From JBGPGW01 sp046349515 (GTDB taxonomy: Bacteria; Pseudomonadota; Alphaproteobacteria; CADEGL01), in NCBI GenBank assembly GCA_046349515.1, contig JAXMCE010000006.1, positions 62,001-126,000 of the forward strand: 64,000 bases of DNA. The letters run 5' to 3'. Position 1 is the stretch's first letter; each line of letters begins with the position of its first letter. Both the position numbers and the translations under genes were made by a program. Of this stretch, positions 44,407 through 53,696 are shown piece after piece. The notes under the pieces were generated by a model. That model was not told the origin of the DNA. It did not search any database and saw nothing but the letters and a program-made list of their open reading frames with translations.

Positions 44407-45962
44407 GCTGCAATCTCGCCAGCGATCGGCCGCTCCGCCATGTCTTTCTCGATCAGTGCGATGAAGGCTGCCTCGAGAGAAGCGGTGCCGCTTGAACGGA
44501 CGAGCGCCTCCGGTTGGTCCACGGCGAGGACCCGGCCGGCATTCATGAGAGCGAGGCGGTCGCAGCGCGCGGCTTCGCTCAAGTAGTGGGTGGAGACGAA
44601 GATTGTCACGCCCCGTTCGCGCGCCAAAGCAACAATCGTTCGCCAGAATCTATTGCGTGCGACCGGATCGACGCCCGACGTCGGCTCGTCGAGGATAAGG
44701 ATGTCGGGCTCATGGATGAGGGCGACCGCGAGCGACAAACGCTGACGAATGCCGAGAGGAAGGGACTCGGCCCGTCGGTCGAGGACGGCCGAGAGGTCGA
44801 GCAGTGCCGCGAGCTCAGCCGTTCTTTCGCGCAGGCGACCGCGTGACATGTCGAACACGTGCGCGTGCAACGCGAGATTACGCCTGACCGTCAGGTCACG
44901 ATAGAGCGAGAAGGCCTGCGACATGTAGCCGAGCCGTTTGCGGGACTGGAGATCGGTGGCATCGACCGTGCGCCCAAAGAGGCGCGCCTCGCCATCGCTC
45001 GGCGGCAGAAGGCCGGTCAGCATCTTCATGGTCGTGGTTTTCCCACACCCATTGGGGCCGACGAAACCGAAGATCTCGCCCCGTTCGACCTTGAAATCGG
45101 CGCGGTCGACGGCCGTGAAGGAGCCGAATCGCCGCGTGAGATTCGTGGCGGCGATCGCTACGTCGCCCATGCCATGCGTGCGTGGCACGATCGCGAACGG
45201 CGCATGGCCGGCGCGTTTCGCCTCCGGCAGAAGGGCGGCATAGGCGTCTTCGAGCGAGGAAGTGCCGGTTCGCTCGAGGAGCGCCGCTGCCGAGTCGTCC
45301 GCGAGAACGCGACCGTCGTCCATCATGATGATGCGTGGAAGGCGCGCCGCTTCGTCCATGTAGGCGGTCGCGACGAGAATCGTCATCTCAGGCGATTCCG
45401 CGTGCATGCGTTCGACGAGGTCCCAGAACTGGCGCCGGGAAAGCGGGTCGACGCCGGTCGTGGGCTCGTCGAGAACGACGAGTTTGGGCTGATGGATGAG
45501 CGCGCAGCAGAGTCCCAGCTTCTGCTTCATGCCACCCGAGAGGTGCCGCACGCGGCGTCCGGCAAACGGGCCGAGGCCGGTCACGGCGAGAAGGGTCGCC
45601 AATCGCGTCGCGGCGCTCTCTTGCGGAAGGCCGAAGAGACGCGCGAAGAAGGTGACGTTCTCCCGGACCGACAAATCAGCATAGAGATTTTGTCCGAGAC
45701 CCTGCGGCATGTAGGCAATGTCGCGGCCGACGCGGGCGCGTTCGGCAGACCGGCGCATGTCAGCGCCCCGCACCCGAACGGTCCCTTCCTGGATTCGCTT
45801 GACGCCGGCCAAGAGGCCGAGAAGGGTCGACTTGCCCACGCCGTCGGGCCCGACGAACGCGATCACCGCGCCCGCCGGAACGGTGAGGTCGAGCGAGCCA
45901 AGAGCCGGGATTCGCCCGTAGCGGTGGCTGAGGCCGGAAACGGCGACGGCCGGCGCGTTCAT
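44403..45962 (-). CDS. Tandem ABC ATPase, RbbA/YhiH-like exporter subunit
   Basis: A 519-residue protein with two ABC domains. Domain 1: Walker A GPDGVGKST (about residues 33-41), signature LSGGMKQKL, Walker B LVVLDEPTTGVDP. Domain 2: Walker A GPNGCGKTT, a signature position reading LPLGIRQRLSLA, where LSGGxxQR is usual, and Walker B ILILDEPTSGVDP. E. coli RbbA also carries a membrane part; here that is separate. It overlaps both the HlyD stop and the next permease start by 4 bases. The degenerate second signature suggests one of the two ATP sites is weaker. Confidence 0.93.
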   Translation of the reverse strand: MNAPAVAVSGLSHRYGRIPALGSLDLTVPAGAVIAFVGPDGVGKSTLLGLLAGVKRIQEGTVRVRGADMRRSAERARVGRDIAYMPQGLGQNLYADLSVRENVTFFARLFGLPQESAATRLATLLAVTGLGPFAGRRVRHLSGGMKQKLGLCCALIHQPKLVVLDEPTTGVDPLSRRQFWDLVERMHAESPEMTILVATAYMDEAARLPRIIMMDDGRVLADDSAAALLERTGTSSLEDAYAALLPEAKRAGHAPFAIVPRTHGMGDVAIAATNLTRRFGSFTAVDRADFKVERGEIFGFVGPNGCGKTTTMKMLTGLLPPSDGEARLFGRTVDATDLQSRKRLGYMSQAFSLYRDLTVRRNLALHAHVFDMSRGRLRERTAELAALLDLSAVLDRRAESLPLGIRQRLSLAVALIHEPDILILDEPTSGVDPVARNRFWRTIVALARERGVTIFVSTHYLSEAARCDRLALMNAGRVLAVDQPEALVRSSGTASLEAAFIALIEKDMAERPIAGEIAA

Positions 45963-46921
45963 GGCAACTTGGCCGGCCAGGGCGTCGCGCCCTCGATCTT
46001 GACGTAACCGACCCCCGGCATGCCGGGTTTGAGGGCCCGGTCATGATTGTCCGTCGCAGAAAGCTTTACGCGGAAGACGAGCTTTTGCCGTTCTTCGACC
46101 GTCTGAACCTCTTTGGGGGTGAACTCGGCCTCGCTCGACACGAAGGAGACACGCGCAGGGAAGCTACGGTCCGGGAACGCATCGAGCTTGAGACGAGCGT
46201 CCGCCCCCACGGGCACGCGCCCAGCGAGCTTCTCGGAAAGATAGATGGTCATGTAGAGATCGTCCAAATCGACGACGACGAGCGCTTTGCCTCCGCTCGG
46301 CAGGACCTCGCCAGGTTCGGCCAGGCGATAGAGAACGCGGCCGGCGGTGGGGGCGTAAAGATCCATGTCCGAAAGATTGGCTTCGATCTCGTCGATTCGC
46401 GCCCGGGCCTCGCTTTCGATCGCGAGCGCATCCATTTGCGCCGCGCGTGCCTGGCTCAGGGCCGCCTCGGCCGTCTCGGCGCGCGTGCGGTCGCGGTCGA
46501 CGCGTTCCTGGGTCGAGAAGCCGCGTTCAAGGAGAGTTCGGGACCGGTTGGCTTCGATGCGGGCGAGTGCGAGCTCGCTGCTGCGGCGAGTAATCTCGGC
46601 GCGTGTGAGTTTGATCTGTTCACGCGCCTGGTCGAGCCGCGCGCGGGCCTGCGCTAGACTCGCGCGCACCGACTTGGCATCGACGCGCACGAGCAGCTGA
46701 CCTGCGCTCACATCATCACCTTCCCTGACCAGGACCTGCTCGATACGGCCCGGAAATTTGGCTGCGATGTCGACTTCGGTCGCCTCCATGCGTCCATTGC
46801 CCCAGGCAATCCCTTCAGGCATCCGGTTGCGATGTTCGACCCGCCAATACACATAGCCGCCACCGGCGACGAGCGCCACGAGGGCGCCGATGAGAGTCAG
46901 TCGCCCGGCCAAGCTGCTCAT
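45959..46921 (-). CDS. HlyD-family periplasmic adaptor, YhiI-like
   Basis: A 320-residue membrane-fusion protein. One N-terminal helix (LTLIGALVALVAGGGYVYW) is followed by a biotinyl-lipoyl-like half (KFPGRIEQVLVREGDDVSAGQLLVRVDAKS), a long alpha-hairpin (about 80-160; RARLDQAREQIKLTRAEI) and a beta-barrel part (APTAGRVLYRLAEPGEVLPSGG). It links the ABC-2 exporter to an outer-membrane channel encoded elsewhere. ATG 46921 is chosen; a GTG two codons earlier is possible. It follows the P-type ATPase by 79 bases on the same strand. Confidence 0.92.
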   Translation of the reverse strand: MSSLAGRLTLIGALVALVAGGGYVYWRVEHRNRMPEGIAWGNGRMEATEVDIAAKFPGRIEQVLVREGDDVSAGQLLVRVDAKSVRASLAQARARLDQAREQIKLTRAEITRRSSELALARIEANRSRTLLERGFSTQERVDRDRTRAETAEAALSQARAAQMDALAIESEARARIDEIEANLSDMDLYAPTAGRVLYRLAEPGEVLPSGGKALVVVDLDDLYMTIYLSEKLAGRVPVGADARLKLDAFPDRSFPARVSFVSSEAEFTPKEVQTVEERQKLVFRVKLSATDNHDRALKPGMPGVGYVKIEGATPWPAKLP

Positions 46922-47000
46922 GGACACGGCCCGCGAGCCATGGTGGAGCCGAGCAAGACAGAACGTCGCGCGGCATTCGAGAGCGGCACCGCCGAATCCG

Positions 47001-49685
47001 TCATTCGAGCCTCCCTCGGCCGTTCTCCATTCGACGTTCGGCGTTCCCGTGATGGTGCGGCATGCGGCTCACGATGCCTGCTTTCTTGGCAATCTCGAAC
47101 CATAGCACGGACATGGCCCCGCACGCCGATGCGATGGCGATATCCGCGGCCGGCGCCGCATCGAATTTGAAGAGCTGCTGCAAGGGCGGAACCCCGATCG
47201 CGAGCGCGAGGCCGGCGAGTGCGATCGCAACCGCGACCCAGAGTGCACGATTGGGTCGCCGCAAACCGGCGAGGATGCCCTCTGACCAGGACCGATTGGC
47301 GACGGCAAGAGCCAGATTGCCCGTCACGATCGTCACAAAGACCATGGTCCGCGCCACGGATTCCGGGCGCTCCAAGGCGAGGGCGCCACCATAGATGGCG
47401 AGGACAGCGAGCAGAAGCAGAAAGCCCTGAGCGAGACTGATGCCCAGCGTCCAGCCGCCAAAGAGCTGTTCGCCGACGGGACGCGGCGGCCTCCTCATGA
47501 CGTCGGTCTCTTCCGGCTCCGCTTCGAACACAATCGAGCAGACCGGGTCGATGATCATTTCGAGAAAGACGACGTGGAGCGGCGCGAGAACAAACGGCCA
47601 GCCGAGCAGCAAGGGTGCCAGTGCCATGCCGAGAATCGGAACATGAATGGCCGTAATGTATGTCATTGCCTTGCGAAGATTATCGAAAATGCGGCGCCCG
47701 AGGCGCACCGCCCCGACGATGGCACCGAAGTCGTCGTCGAGGAGAACGAGCGTCGCGGCCTCTCGCGCGACATCGGTCCCCCGCTGGCCCATGGCAATGC
47801 CCACATGGGCGGCCTTGAGGGCAGGTGCATCGTTGATACCGTCGCCCGTCATGGCCACGATTTCGCCGTTCGCCTTGAGCGCCTCGACCAACTGCAATTT
47901 CTGCTCTGGCCTGATCCGCGCAAAGACGGACACGTCGCGCACGCGCTGCTTTAATCCGGCGTCGTCCAGTGCCGCAATCTCGCCGCCGGTCGCGACACGC
48001 CCGGCGGCATCGAGGCCCGCCTCGCGCGCGATCGATTCGGCCGTTGCGGCATAGTCGCCCGTGATCATGACGATGCGAATTCCCGCGCGGGCGCATTCAT
48101 CGACGGCCGCCCGGACTGTTGGGCGCAAAGGATCCGTTAAGCCGACGAGGCCTGCGAAGGTGAAATCGAAGTCGTGCTGGTGCGCGGGCAAGGCAGAGCC
48201 GCGGTGACGACCGCGTGCGACGGCGATGATGCGGAGGCCGTCATGCGCCATGGCTTGAACCCATTCGTGGATGGGTCGTGCCTTCTCCTCATCGAGATGG
48301 CAAAGATCGATGATCGACTCGGGCGCTCCCTTCGCCGCGACGACGTACTCGTCCGTCGAATCAACCCGCCAGGCTTGCGACATCGCGAGAAAACCAGGAG
48401 TCAACTCGTACTCCTCGGCGAGTCGCCAGGACGTATGGAGATGCTCGGTCCCCTTGAACGCGTCGGCCCCCAGGCGATGAACGGCCAGCTCGGTCGGGTC
48501 GAACGGCCGCGACTTGCTCGCAAGGATCGCGTACTCGACAAGCTCGTGAAACCGATCCGGTAATGCGGGCGTTTCGGGCGCGACTTCGAGGAAGTGTCCG
48601 TCCACGCAGAGCCGCGTCACGCTCATTCGGTTCTGCGTCACTGTTCCGGTCTTGTCGACGCAGAGCACTGTCGCGGCGCCGAGCGTTTCGATGACGGCGG
48701 ATCGGCGCGTCAACACCCCCGCGCGCGAGAGGCGCCGAGCGCCGAGCGCCAGGAACACGGTCAGCACGAGGGGGAATTCTTCCGGGAGAGCCGACATGGC
48801 GACCGTGATCCCGGCGAGTGCACCTTGAAGCCAGTCGCCGCGCCGGAGGCCAAAGTGGATGAGAACGGCCACGCTCACGAAGGCGCCCACCATCGCCATG
48901 GCCCATACGAGCCGCGCGGTTGATTCCTGTAGGCGTGTGCGTTCGGGCGGGATAGCCGTGAGGGACGTGCCCAGGCGACCGATATAGGCATTCGGACCCG
49001 TGGCAACGATCTCGGCAACACCCTGTCCGCTGACGACGAGTGAGCCAGAATAGACGAAAGGCAAGTCGTCACCGCCCGGAGGAGACGTCGTGATCGGGCC
49101 AGGATGGTCAGGTTGCGCCAACTTTCTCACCGGAGCCGATTCGCCGGTGAGAAGCGATTCATCCGCCTGCAGATCGTGGCTCGTGAGAAGGCGGCCGTCC
49201 GCTGGCACGCGGTCGCCTTCGGACAGGATGACGAGGTCGCCCGGAACGACTTCGGCGCCCGGAATCCGCATATCCCGCCGATCGCGGATGACAAGCGCCC
49301 GGGGGCTCGCGATCTCTCGCAATGCCTCGATCACGCGCTCGGTGCGCATGTCCTGGAATGTGACCATCCCCACATCGATGATCGCAATGGAGGAAAGAAC
49401 GATTCCTTCAAGCGGATCGCCGAGCGCCAGGTAAAGGGCCGCGGCGATCACGAGGAAGAGAAACATGGGCTCCTTGAGAACGCCAAATACGACAGAGAGG
49501 AGCGAACGCCGACCGGCTCCTGAAATCTCGTTTCGGCCAAATTCTCGAAGCCGGCGCGCCGCCTCTGCCGTCGACAGGCCATCGAGGTCGGTCGACAGAT
49601 TGGACGGGTGTCGAGGATTCGATCTTGCGGAAACCTGATTCACTCGCGAATCGCCGCTGCTTGTATTGCGCGTCGTGGCGGACAT
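47001..49685 (-). CDS. P-type cation-transporting ATPase
   Basis: An 894-residue P2-like ion pump. Order: N-terminal cation-ATPase domain (LSTAEAARRLREFGRNE), helices 1-2, actuator domain with GESAPV (in the place of TGES-P), helices 3-4 with SALPEEFPLVL, the phosphorylation site CVDKTGTVTQN, ATP-binding domain, TGDGINDAPALK hinge (written GDGINDAPAL) and six C-terminal helices. PEEFP in helix 4 replaces the PEGLP of Ca2+ pumps, so ion specificity is uncertain. ATG 49685 follows 180 bases after box C, and the gene heads a leftward run into the HlyD/ABC exporter operon. Confidence 0.93.
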   Translation of the reverse strand: MSATTRNTSSGDSRVNQVSARSNPRHPSNLSTDLDGLSTAEAARRLREFGRNEISGAGRRSLLSVVFGVLKEPMFLFLVIAAALYLALGDPLEGIVLSSIAIIDVGMVTFQDMRTERVIEALREIASPRALVIRDRRDMRIPGAEVVPGDLVILSEGDRVPADGRLLTSHDLQADESLLTGESAPVRKLAQPDHPGPITTSPPGGDDLPFVYSGSLVVSGQGVAEIVATGPNAYIGRLGTSLTAIPPERTRLQESTARLVWAMAMVGAFVSVAVLIHFGLRRGDWLQGALAGITVAMSALPEEFPLVLTVFLALGARRLSRAGVLTRRSAVIETLGAATVLCVDKTGTVTQNRMSVTRLCVDGHFLEVAPETPALPDRFHELVEYAILASKSRPFDPTELAVHRLGADAFKGTEHLHTSWRLAEEYELTPGFLAMSQAWRVDSTDEYVVAAKGAPESIIDLCHLDEEKARPIHEWVQAMAHDGLRIIAVARGRHRGSALPAHQHDFDFTFAGLVGLTDPLRPTVRAAVDECARAGIRIVMITGDYAATAESIAREAGLDAAGRVATGGEIAALDDAGLKQRVRDVSVFARIRPEQKLQLVEALKANGEIVAMTGDGINDAPALKAAHVGIAMGQRGTDVAREAATLVLLDDDFGAIVGAVRLGRRIFDNLRKAMTYITAIHVPILGMALAPLLLGWPFVLAPLHVVFLEMIIDPVCSIVFEAEPEETDVMRRPPRPVGEQLFGGWTLGISLAQGFLLLLAVLAIYGGALALERPESVARTMVFVTIVTGNLALAVANRSWSEGILAGLRRPNRALWVAVAIALAGLALAIGVPPLQQLFKFDAAPAADIAIASACGAMSVLWFEIAKKAGIVSRMPHHHGNAERRMENGRGRLE

Positions 49686-49864
49686 GATCAGGGCAGGCAA
49701 TGCGCCGCGACGGATGTCGCGGCGCGATGACGGATCAGTGCATTGAAAAATATCTTGCGCTTTGACCGGCATGCGCCGAGTCGCGCGAGTCGTTCGGCAT
49801 GGCGGCCTCCTCTCTGTCGATTCAAGGATATACGCGTCTCTACCGTGCCGAGAGAGGTCAAGCG

Positions 49865-49878
49865 TTGACCTGAATCAA
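49865..49878. promoter_or_regulatory. FNR/FixK-type box C, divergent P-ATPase and usp
   Basis: TTGACCTGAATCAA has perfect TTGA and TCAA half-sites and also fits the FNR consensus TTGAT-N4-ATCAA at nine of ten positions. It is 180 bases from the P-type ATPase start and 137 bases from the usp start in the 329-base divergent gap. Nothing else is evident there. Confidence 0.75.
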
Positions 49879-50014
49879 CGAGGTGCGGACCGCCGGCGCG
49901 ATTGGCGCAGATCAATGATGACCGCCGATAGGTGAGCGAGTTTATTGCTTTCGCGCCGATCGGCCACGCGGCTCGGCCGACGGGTTCTCGGCGCCACGGA
50001 AGAGGGGCTTGCGC

Positions 50015-50881
50015 ATGGCAATCCAGACCATCTTGACTCTCCTGACGGGCACGACCGGTACGCGTGCAGCGATCCGTCTGGCAGCTCAAATTGGCCGTGC
50101 CGTCGGCGCGCAGGTCCGCGCCCTTCATGTAAGGGCCGAGCCGCTCAAATCGCTGCCCATGATGGGTGATCCCATGGCGGCGCTCTCCGTGCCGGAGGTG
50201 ATGCGGATTCTCACGGAGACCGCGGATGCGCGGGCAAGCCAGGCTCGCGAAGCTTTCGAAGCAGAGATCCCGGAAAGTGAACGTGCGACGACGGTGGCTG
50301 CGTGCCGACCGGGCACCTACGCAGTCCTTTGGATCGAAGCGCGGGACGATGAGGGTGATGTCGCGCTCCGCATGGCGCGGCTCTCCGATCTCATCGTCCT
50401 CGTCAGGCCGCTCGACGGCGTTGGCACTGTCTCCTCGCCGACGTTCGAATCCATCCTGTTCGAGTCCGGCAGGGGCGTACTCGTCGTTCCGTCCGCCGCG
50501 CGTCAGGCGAAATTGGGCACAGTCGCCGTGGCGTGGAACGGCTCGGTGCCCGCGGTCCATGCCGTTGCGGCGGCTCTTCCGCTGCTGGCGAACGCCGATG
50601 CGGTCACCGTGCTCACCGGCACGGAAGGCGGATACCCCGATGCCACAGCGGAAGAACTCGTCGAGTATTTAGCAGCGCATGGCGTGACCGCGCGCGCCAA
50701 GAACTTCGTTGCCGATCCCGACTACAGCGGGCGGCAACTCCTTGAACTGGCGAGCGAGGCCGGCGCTGAACTGCTGGTCATGGGAGCATATGGCCACAGC
50801 CGCCTTCGGGAATTCACGCTTGGAGGTGCCACGCGTGACGTTCTCGCTCTCGCCTCGCTGCCGGTGTTGATGGCGCACTGA
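50015..50881 (+). CDS. Universal stress protein, tandem UspA domains
   Basis: A 288-residue protein with two Usp-like domains. The first (1-~150) is degenerate; the second (about 155-288) keeps VAVAWNGSVPAVHAVAAALPL and the ATP-site block LLVMGAYGHSRLREFTLGGATRDVL (GxxGHS ... GG.T), split here as VMGAYGHSRLREF and LGGATRDVL. Such proteins stabilise cells in growth arrest and low oxygen. ATG 50015 follows AGAGGGG by seven bases; TTG 50009 is too close to it. Box C lies upstream. It converges on malic enzyme. Confidence 0.92.
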   Translation: MAIQTILTLLTGTTGTRAAIRLAAQIGRAVGAQVRALHVRAEPLKSLPMMGDPMAALSVPEVMRILTETADARASQAREAFEAEIPESERATTVAACRPGTYAVLWIEARDDEGDVALRMARLSDLIVLVRPLDGVGTVSSPTFESILFESGRGVLVVPSAARQAKLGTVAVAWNGSVPAVHAVAAALPLLANADAVTVLTGTEGGYPDATAEELVEYLAAHGVTARAKNFVADPDYSGRQLLELASEAGAELLVMGAYGHSRLREFTLGGATRDVLALASLPVLMAH

Positions 50882-50903
50882 ACACTTGGCGCCATCAGGT
50901 GTC

Positions 50904-52280
50904 TTACGGTGCGGAGAGCGGTTCCATGAGACCGGCCGCCATGAGCGATTCGGTCGACGTTCGGGCACGTTCGATCGTCGCGATGGCCCGCGCATGAATG
51001 TCGTCTTCGCTCATCGACAGCGACGCCAGCCCTTCTCGTTGGGCTTCCATGGCGGTTGCCGCCGCGATTTGCGCGGAGACTCTCCAGTCATCCAGGGTCG
51101 GCAGGATGCGATGCTCGCTGATTCCGGCTGACACGGCGCCGGTGGAGAGTGCTTGTGCCGCCGCCAATGCCATGCCATCCGTGATCGTGCGCGCGCGCAC
51201 GTCGAGAACGCCGCGGAAAAGGCCCGGAAACACGAGCGCATTGTTGACTTGGTTCGGGAAGTCGCTGCGACCCGTCGCGACAATGCGCGCGCCGGCCTCC
51301 AAGGCCTCCCACGGCCAAATCTCCGGGACTGGGTTTGCGCAGGCGAAGACGATTGCATCCTTGGCCATTCCCTTGACCCACTCGCCTTTGATGATTTCGG
51401 GCCCCGATCGCGAGAACGCGATGCAGATATCCGCTCCGGCGAGCGCCTCGGCGATGCCGCCGGCGATACCACGCTCGTTCGATTCGGCGCATACCGTCCA
51501 TTTGTCTCGGTAAAGCTCCTGAACGGACTCGATGTCGCAGCGCCCCTTGTGGAGCGTTCCCTTGCTGTCGCACGCCACGATCGCACCGGGATCGATCCCG
51601 AAGGCCTTGAGAAGACGATAAGTTGCCACGTTCGCCGCACCAATGCCGATGAGAGCAATGCGAACGCGCTCCGGGCTCTTGCCGAGGATGGCAAGCGCAT
51701 TCTGAAGCGCCGCCAGGATGACCGTGGCGGAGCCCTGCTGGTCGTCGTGCCAAACGGGGATTTTCAAGGTCGATCTCAAGCGGTCGAGAACATCGAAGCA
51801 CTTTGGCTGGGCAATATCCTCGAGATTGATCCCGCCGAACGATGGCTCGAGCGCTTGAACGACGCGCACCAGTTCATCCGCATCCGAGGTCCCGAGGCAG
51901 AGCGGAACGGCGTCGACGCCGCCGAGATATTTGAAGAGCAAGGCCTTGCCCTCCATGACGGGCAGACCGGCCTCAGGTCCGATGTCGCCGAGCCCGAGGA
52001 CGCGCGTGCCGTCGGAGACGATCGCGATCGTGTTCGCCCTGTTGGTGTGGTCGTAGACGAGTTCTGGATTCGCCCGGATGGCCTTGCAGGACGCGGCGAC
52101 GCCTGGGGTGTACCAGATCGCGAAGTCGTCCAAGCCGTGCACGGGACATTTGGGCAGCACTTGGACCTTGCCTCGATAGCGCGGGTGCAGGCGGAGAGCC
52201 TCGGCCGCCGGTCGCTCGGCCGCCGCGAGCAGCGCGGCCACGTCGCGTGGCCGTCGTTCGGGTGGGTCGACTATCGGCAT
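50904..52280 (-). CDS. NAD(P)-dependent malic enzyme, short form
   Basis: A 458-residue malic enzyme (malate to pyruvate and CO2). WYTPGVAASCKAI carries the catalytic tyrosine, GDIGPEAGLPVMEGKALLF the lysine, LEDIAQPKCFDV and VWHDDQQGSATVIL the metal-binding acids, and IALIGIGAANVATYRLL the NAD-binding fold. The phosphotransacetylase-like tail of long MaeB enzymes is absent. ATG 52280 gives a normal length; the upstream frame is a shadow. It is the last gene of the E1-alpha/E1-beta/E2/ACP operon, so pyruvate would be handed to the complex made by the same transcript. Confidence 0.93.
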   Translation of the reverse strand: MPIVDPPERRPRDVAALLAAAERPAAEALRLHPRYRGKVQVLPKCPVHGLDDFAIWYTPGVAASCKAIRANPELVYDHTNRANTIAIVSDGTRVLGLGDIGPEAGLPVMEGKALLFKYLGGVDAVPLCLGTSDADELVRVVQALEPSFGGINLEDIAQPKCFDVLDRLRSTLKIPVWHDDQQGSATVILAALQNALAILGKSPERVRIALIGIGAANVATYRLLKAFGIDPGAIVACDSKGTLHKGRCDIESVQELYRDKWTVCAESNERGIAGGIAEALAGADICIAFSRSGPEIIKGEWVKGMAKDAIVFACANPVPEIWPWEALEAGARIVATGRSDFPNQVNNALVFPGLFRGVLDVRARTITDGMALAAAQALSTGAVSAGISEHRILPTLDDWRVSAQIAAATAMEAQREGLASLSMSEDDIHARAIATIERARTSTESLMAAGLMEPLSAP

Positions 52281-52299
52281 GATCGTGCCCGCATTGCGT

Positions 52300-52548
52300 C
52301 TACGGGGGGAGGCGCGGCGAGAGGTATTGCCAGCACCCGCGAAGGCTCGCGAGCTGCGGGTAGTCCCGCTCCGGGATGTCGAGCCCGGTCTCTTGGTGAA
52401 CGGCAATGACAAAATTGAGGAAGTCCATCGAATCGATGTCGAATTGATCGTGGAACGATTGGGCCGGATCGATCTCGACGCCCTCGAGCTCGGGTGCCAC
52501 TTTTTCGAGCGCGCGCCTGACGATCGCGGTGATCGTTTCGTCCTTCAC
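52300..52548 (-). CDS. Acyl carrier protein within pyruvate dehydrogenase operon
   Basis: An 82-residue ACP. The phosphopantetheine attachment site is FDIDSMDFLNFVIA with Ser in DSMD; helix I (ITAIVRRALEKVAPEL) and helix III (LDIPERDYPQLASL) fit the four-helix fold. GTG 52548 overlaps the E2 stop as GTGA, which argues for coupled translation; ATG 52572 is the alternative. An ACP is not a normal part of a 2-oxoacid dehydrogenase operon. No ketosynthase, transacylase or PPTase lies nearby, so its acyl partner is unknown. Confidence 0.85.
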   Translation of the reverse strand: MKDETITAIVRRALEKVAPELEGVEIDPAQSFHDQFDIDSMDFLNFVIAVHQETGLDIPERDYPQLASLRGCWQYLSPRLPP

Positions 52549-53696
52549 AGCTTGTCCGGCTCCTTGAGCCATTGCGCCAACGTTTCAAGAAAGCGCGCCG
52601 CGCGATGCCCGTCGCTCACCCGGTGGTCGGCCGCAATCGTGACCTGAAGCACGCGCCGCGCGACGATCGAGTCGCCGACGACCCATGGCCGCTTGAGAAC
52701 AGACCCCAACCCGATCATGGCGACCTGAGGCGGATAGATGACGGGATAGACCGAATCGACGACTCCCTCGCCGAGATTCGTGACGGTCACGGTGGGATCG
52801 GACAGCTCGGAGCTCCGGAGCCCGCCGGATCGAGCGCGCCTCACGAGATCGTTCAACCTACGCATCAGGTCGTCGAGCCCGCACCGATCGGCATGATGAA
52901 GGGCCGGTGCGACGAGCCCCCCGCCGCGGAGCGAGATGGCCACCCCGAGGTGAATGTCGCTCTTGGCGCGGAACGCGCCCTCATCATAGGTGCCGTTCAG
53001 TTCAGGCACCGCGCGGAGAGCGAGCGCGACGGCCTTGAGCAGTGGGACGACGTAGAGCACGCGCTCCGCGACCGGGCGCTTGGCATTCTCTGACTCCAGC
53101 CAATCGAGACATGCGCTCGCGTCCAAGGTGGCCGACAGATAGTAGTGGGGGATCTCCCGCTTCGACCGACTCATCGCGGCGGCGATGGCGCGGCGCATCT
53201 CCTCCGCCGCCGTCGGCGCTCGCCGCGGTTGTTCTTTGGCCGCGCGTTCGACATCGGCAATCGTCACGGCGCCCTCGGCGCCCGAACCGCAGAGCGTTGT
53301 CGCGTCGATGCCCAGCTCCGTTGCACGCCGACGAGCAAGTGGCGAGACGCGCGCGCTTTTTCTCTCCTCCGCCGCTCTCGTTCGTGGCACAGCGGGGACG
53401 GCGGCGTGCGTCGGCGCGGGCGGCGGCGCTGGTGGTGCCGAGGGAGGTGCCGCGATTTCCTCCGGCCCTTCGATATGGGCGAGAACAGTGCCGACCGGAA
53501 CCTTCTGTCCGGTCTCGACACAAATGTCGCGCACGATGCCAGTGTGAAACGCCTCGATTTCGATTGCGCCCTTCTGCGTCTCGACGACCGCGACGATATC
53601 GCCGCGGGCCACATGGTCGCCCGGACGTTTCAGCCATTCGACAAGCGTACCGGCGTCCATGTCTGCGCCCAAGGAGGGCATGAGGAAATCAGCCAC
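52545..53696 (-). CDS. 2-oxoacid dehydrogenase E2 (dihydrolipoamide acyltransferase), complex 1
   Basis: A 383-residue E2 that accepts the acyl group from E1 on a swinging lipoyl arm and passes it to CoA. One lipoyl domain (ADFLMPSLGADMDAGTLVEW, lipoyl-lysine Lys42 in ETQKGAIEIEA, where ETDKA is usual), an Ala/Pro-rich linker, the peripheral subunit-binding domain (RVSPLARRRATELGID), and the catalytic domain ending ADHRVSDGHRAARF with the HxxxDG motif. GTG 53696 overlaps the E1-beta stop by 8 bases. Confidence 0.94.
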   Translation of the reverse strand: MADFLMPSLGADMDAGTLVEWLKRPGDHVARGDIVAVVETQKGAIEIEAFHTGIVRDICVETGQKVPVGTVLAHIEGPEEIAAPPSAPPAPPPAPTHAAVPAVPRTRAAEERKSARVSPLARRRATELGIDATTLCGSGAEGAVTIADVERAAKEQPRRAPTAAEEMRRAIAAAMSRSKREIPHYYLSATLDASACLDWLESENAKRPVAERVLYVVPLLKAVALALRAVPELNGTYDEGAFRAKSDIHLGVAISLRGGGLVAPALHHADRCGLDDLMRRLNDLVRRARSGGLRSSELSDPTVTVTNLGEGVVDSVYPVIYPPQVAMIGLGSVLKRPWVVGDSIVARRVLQVTIAADHRVSDGHRAARFLETLAQWLKEPDKL

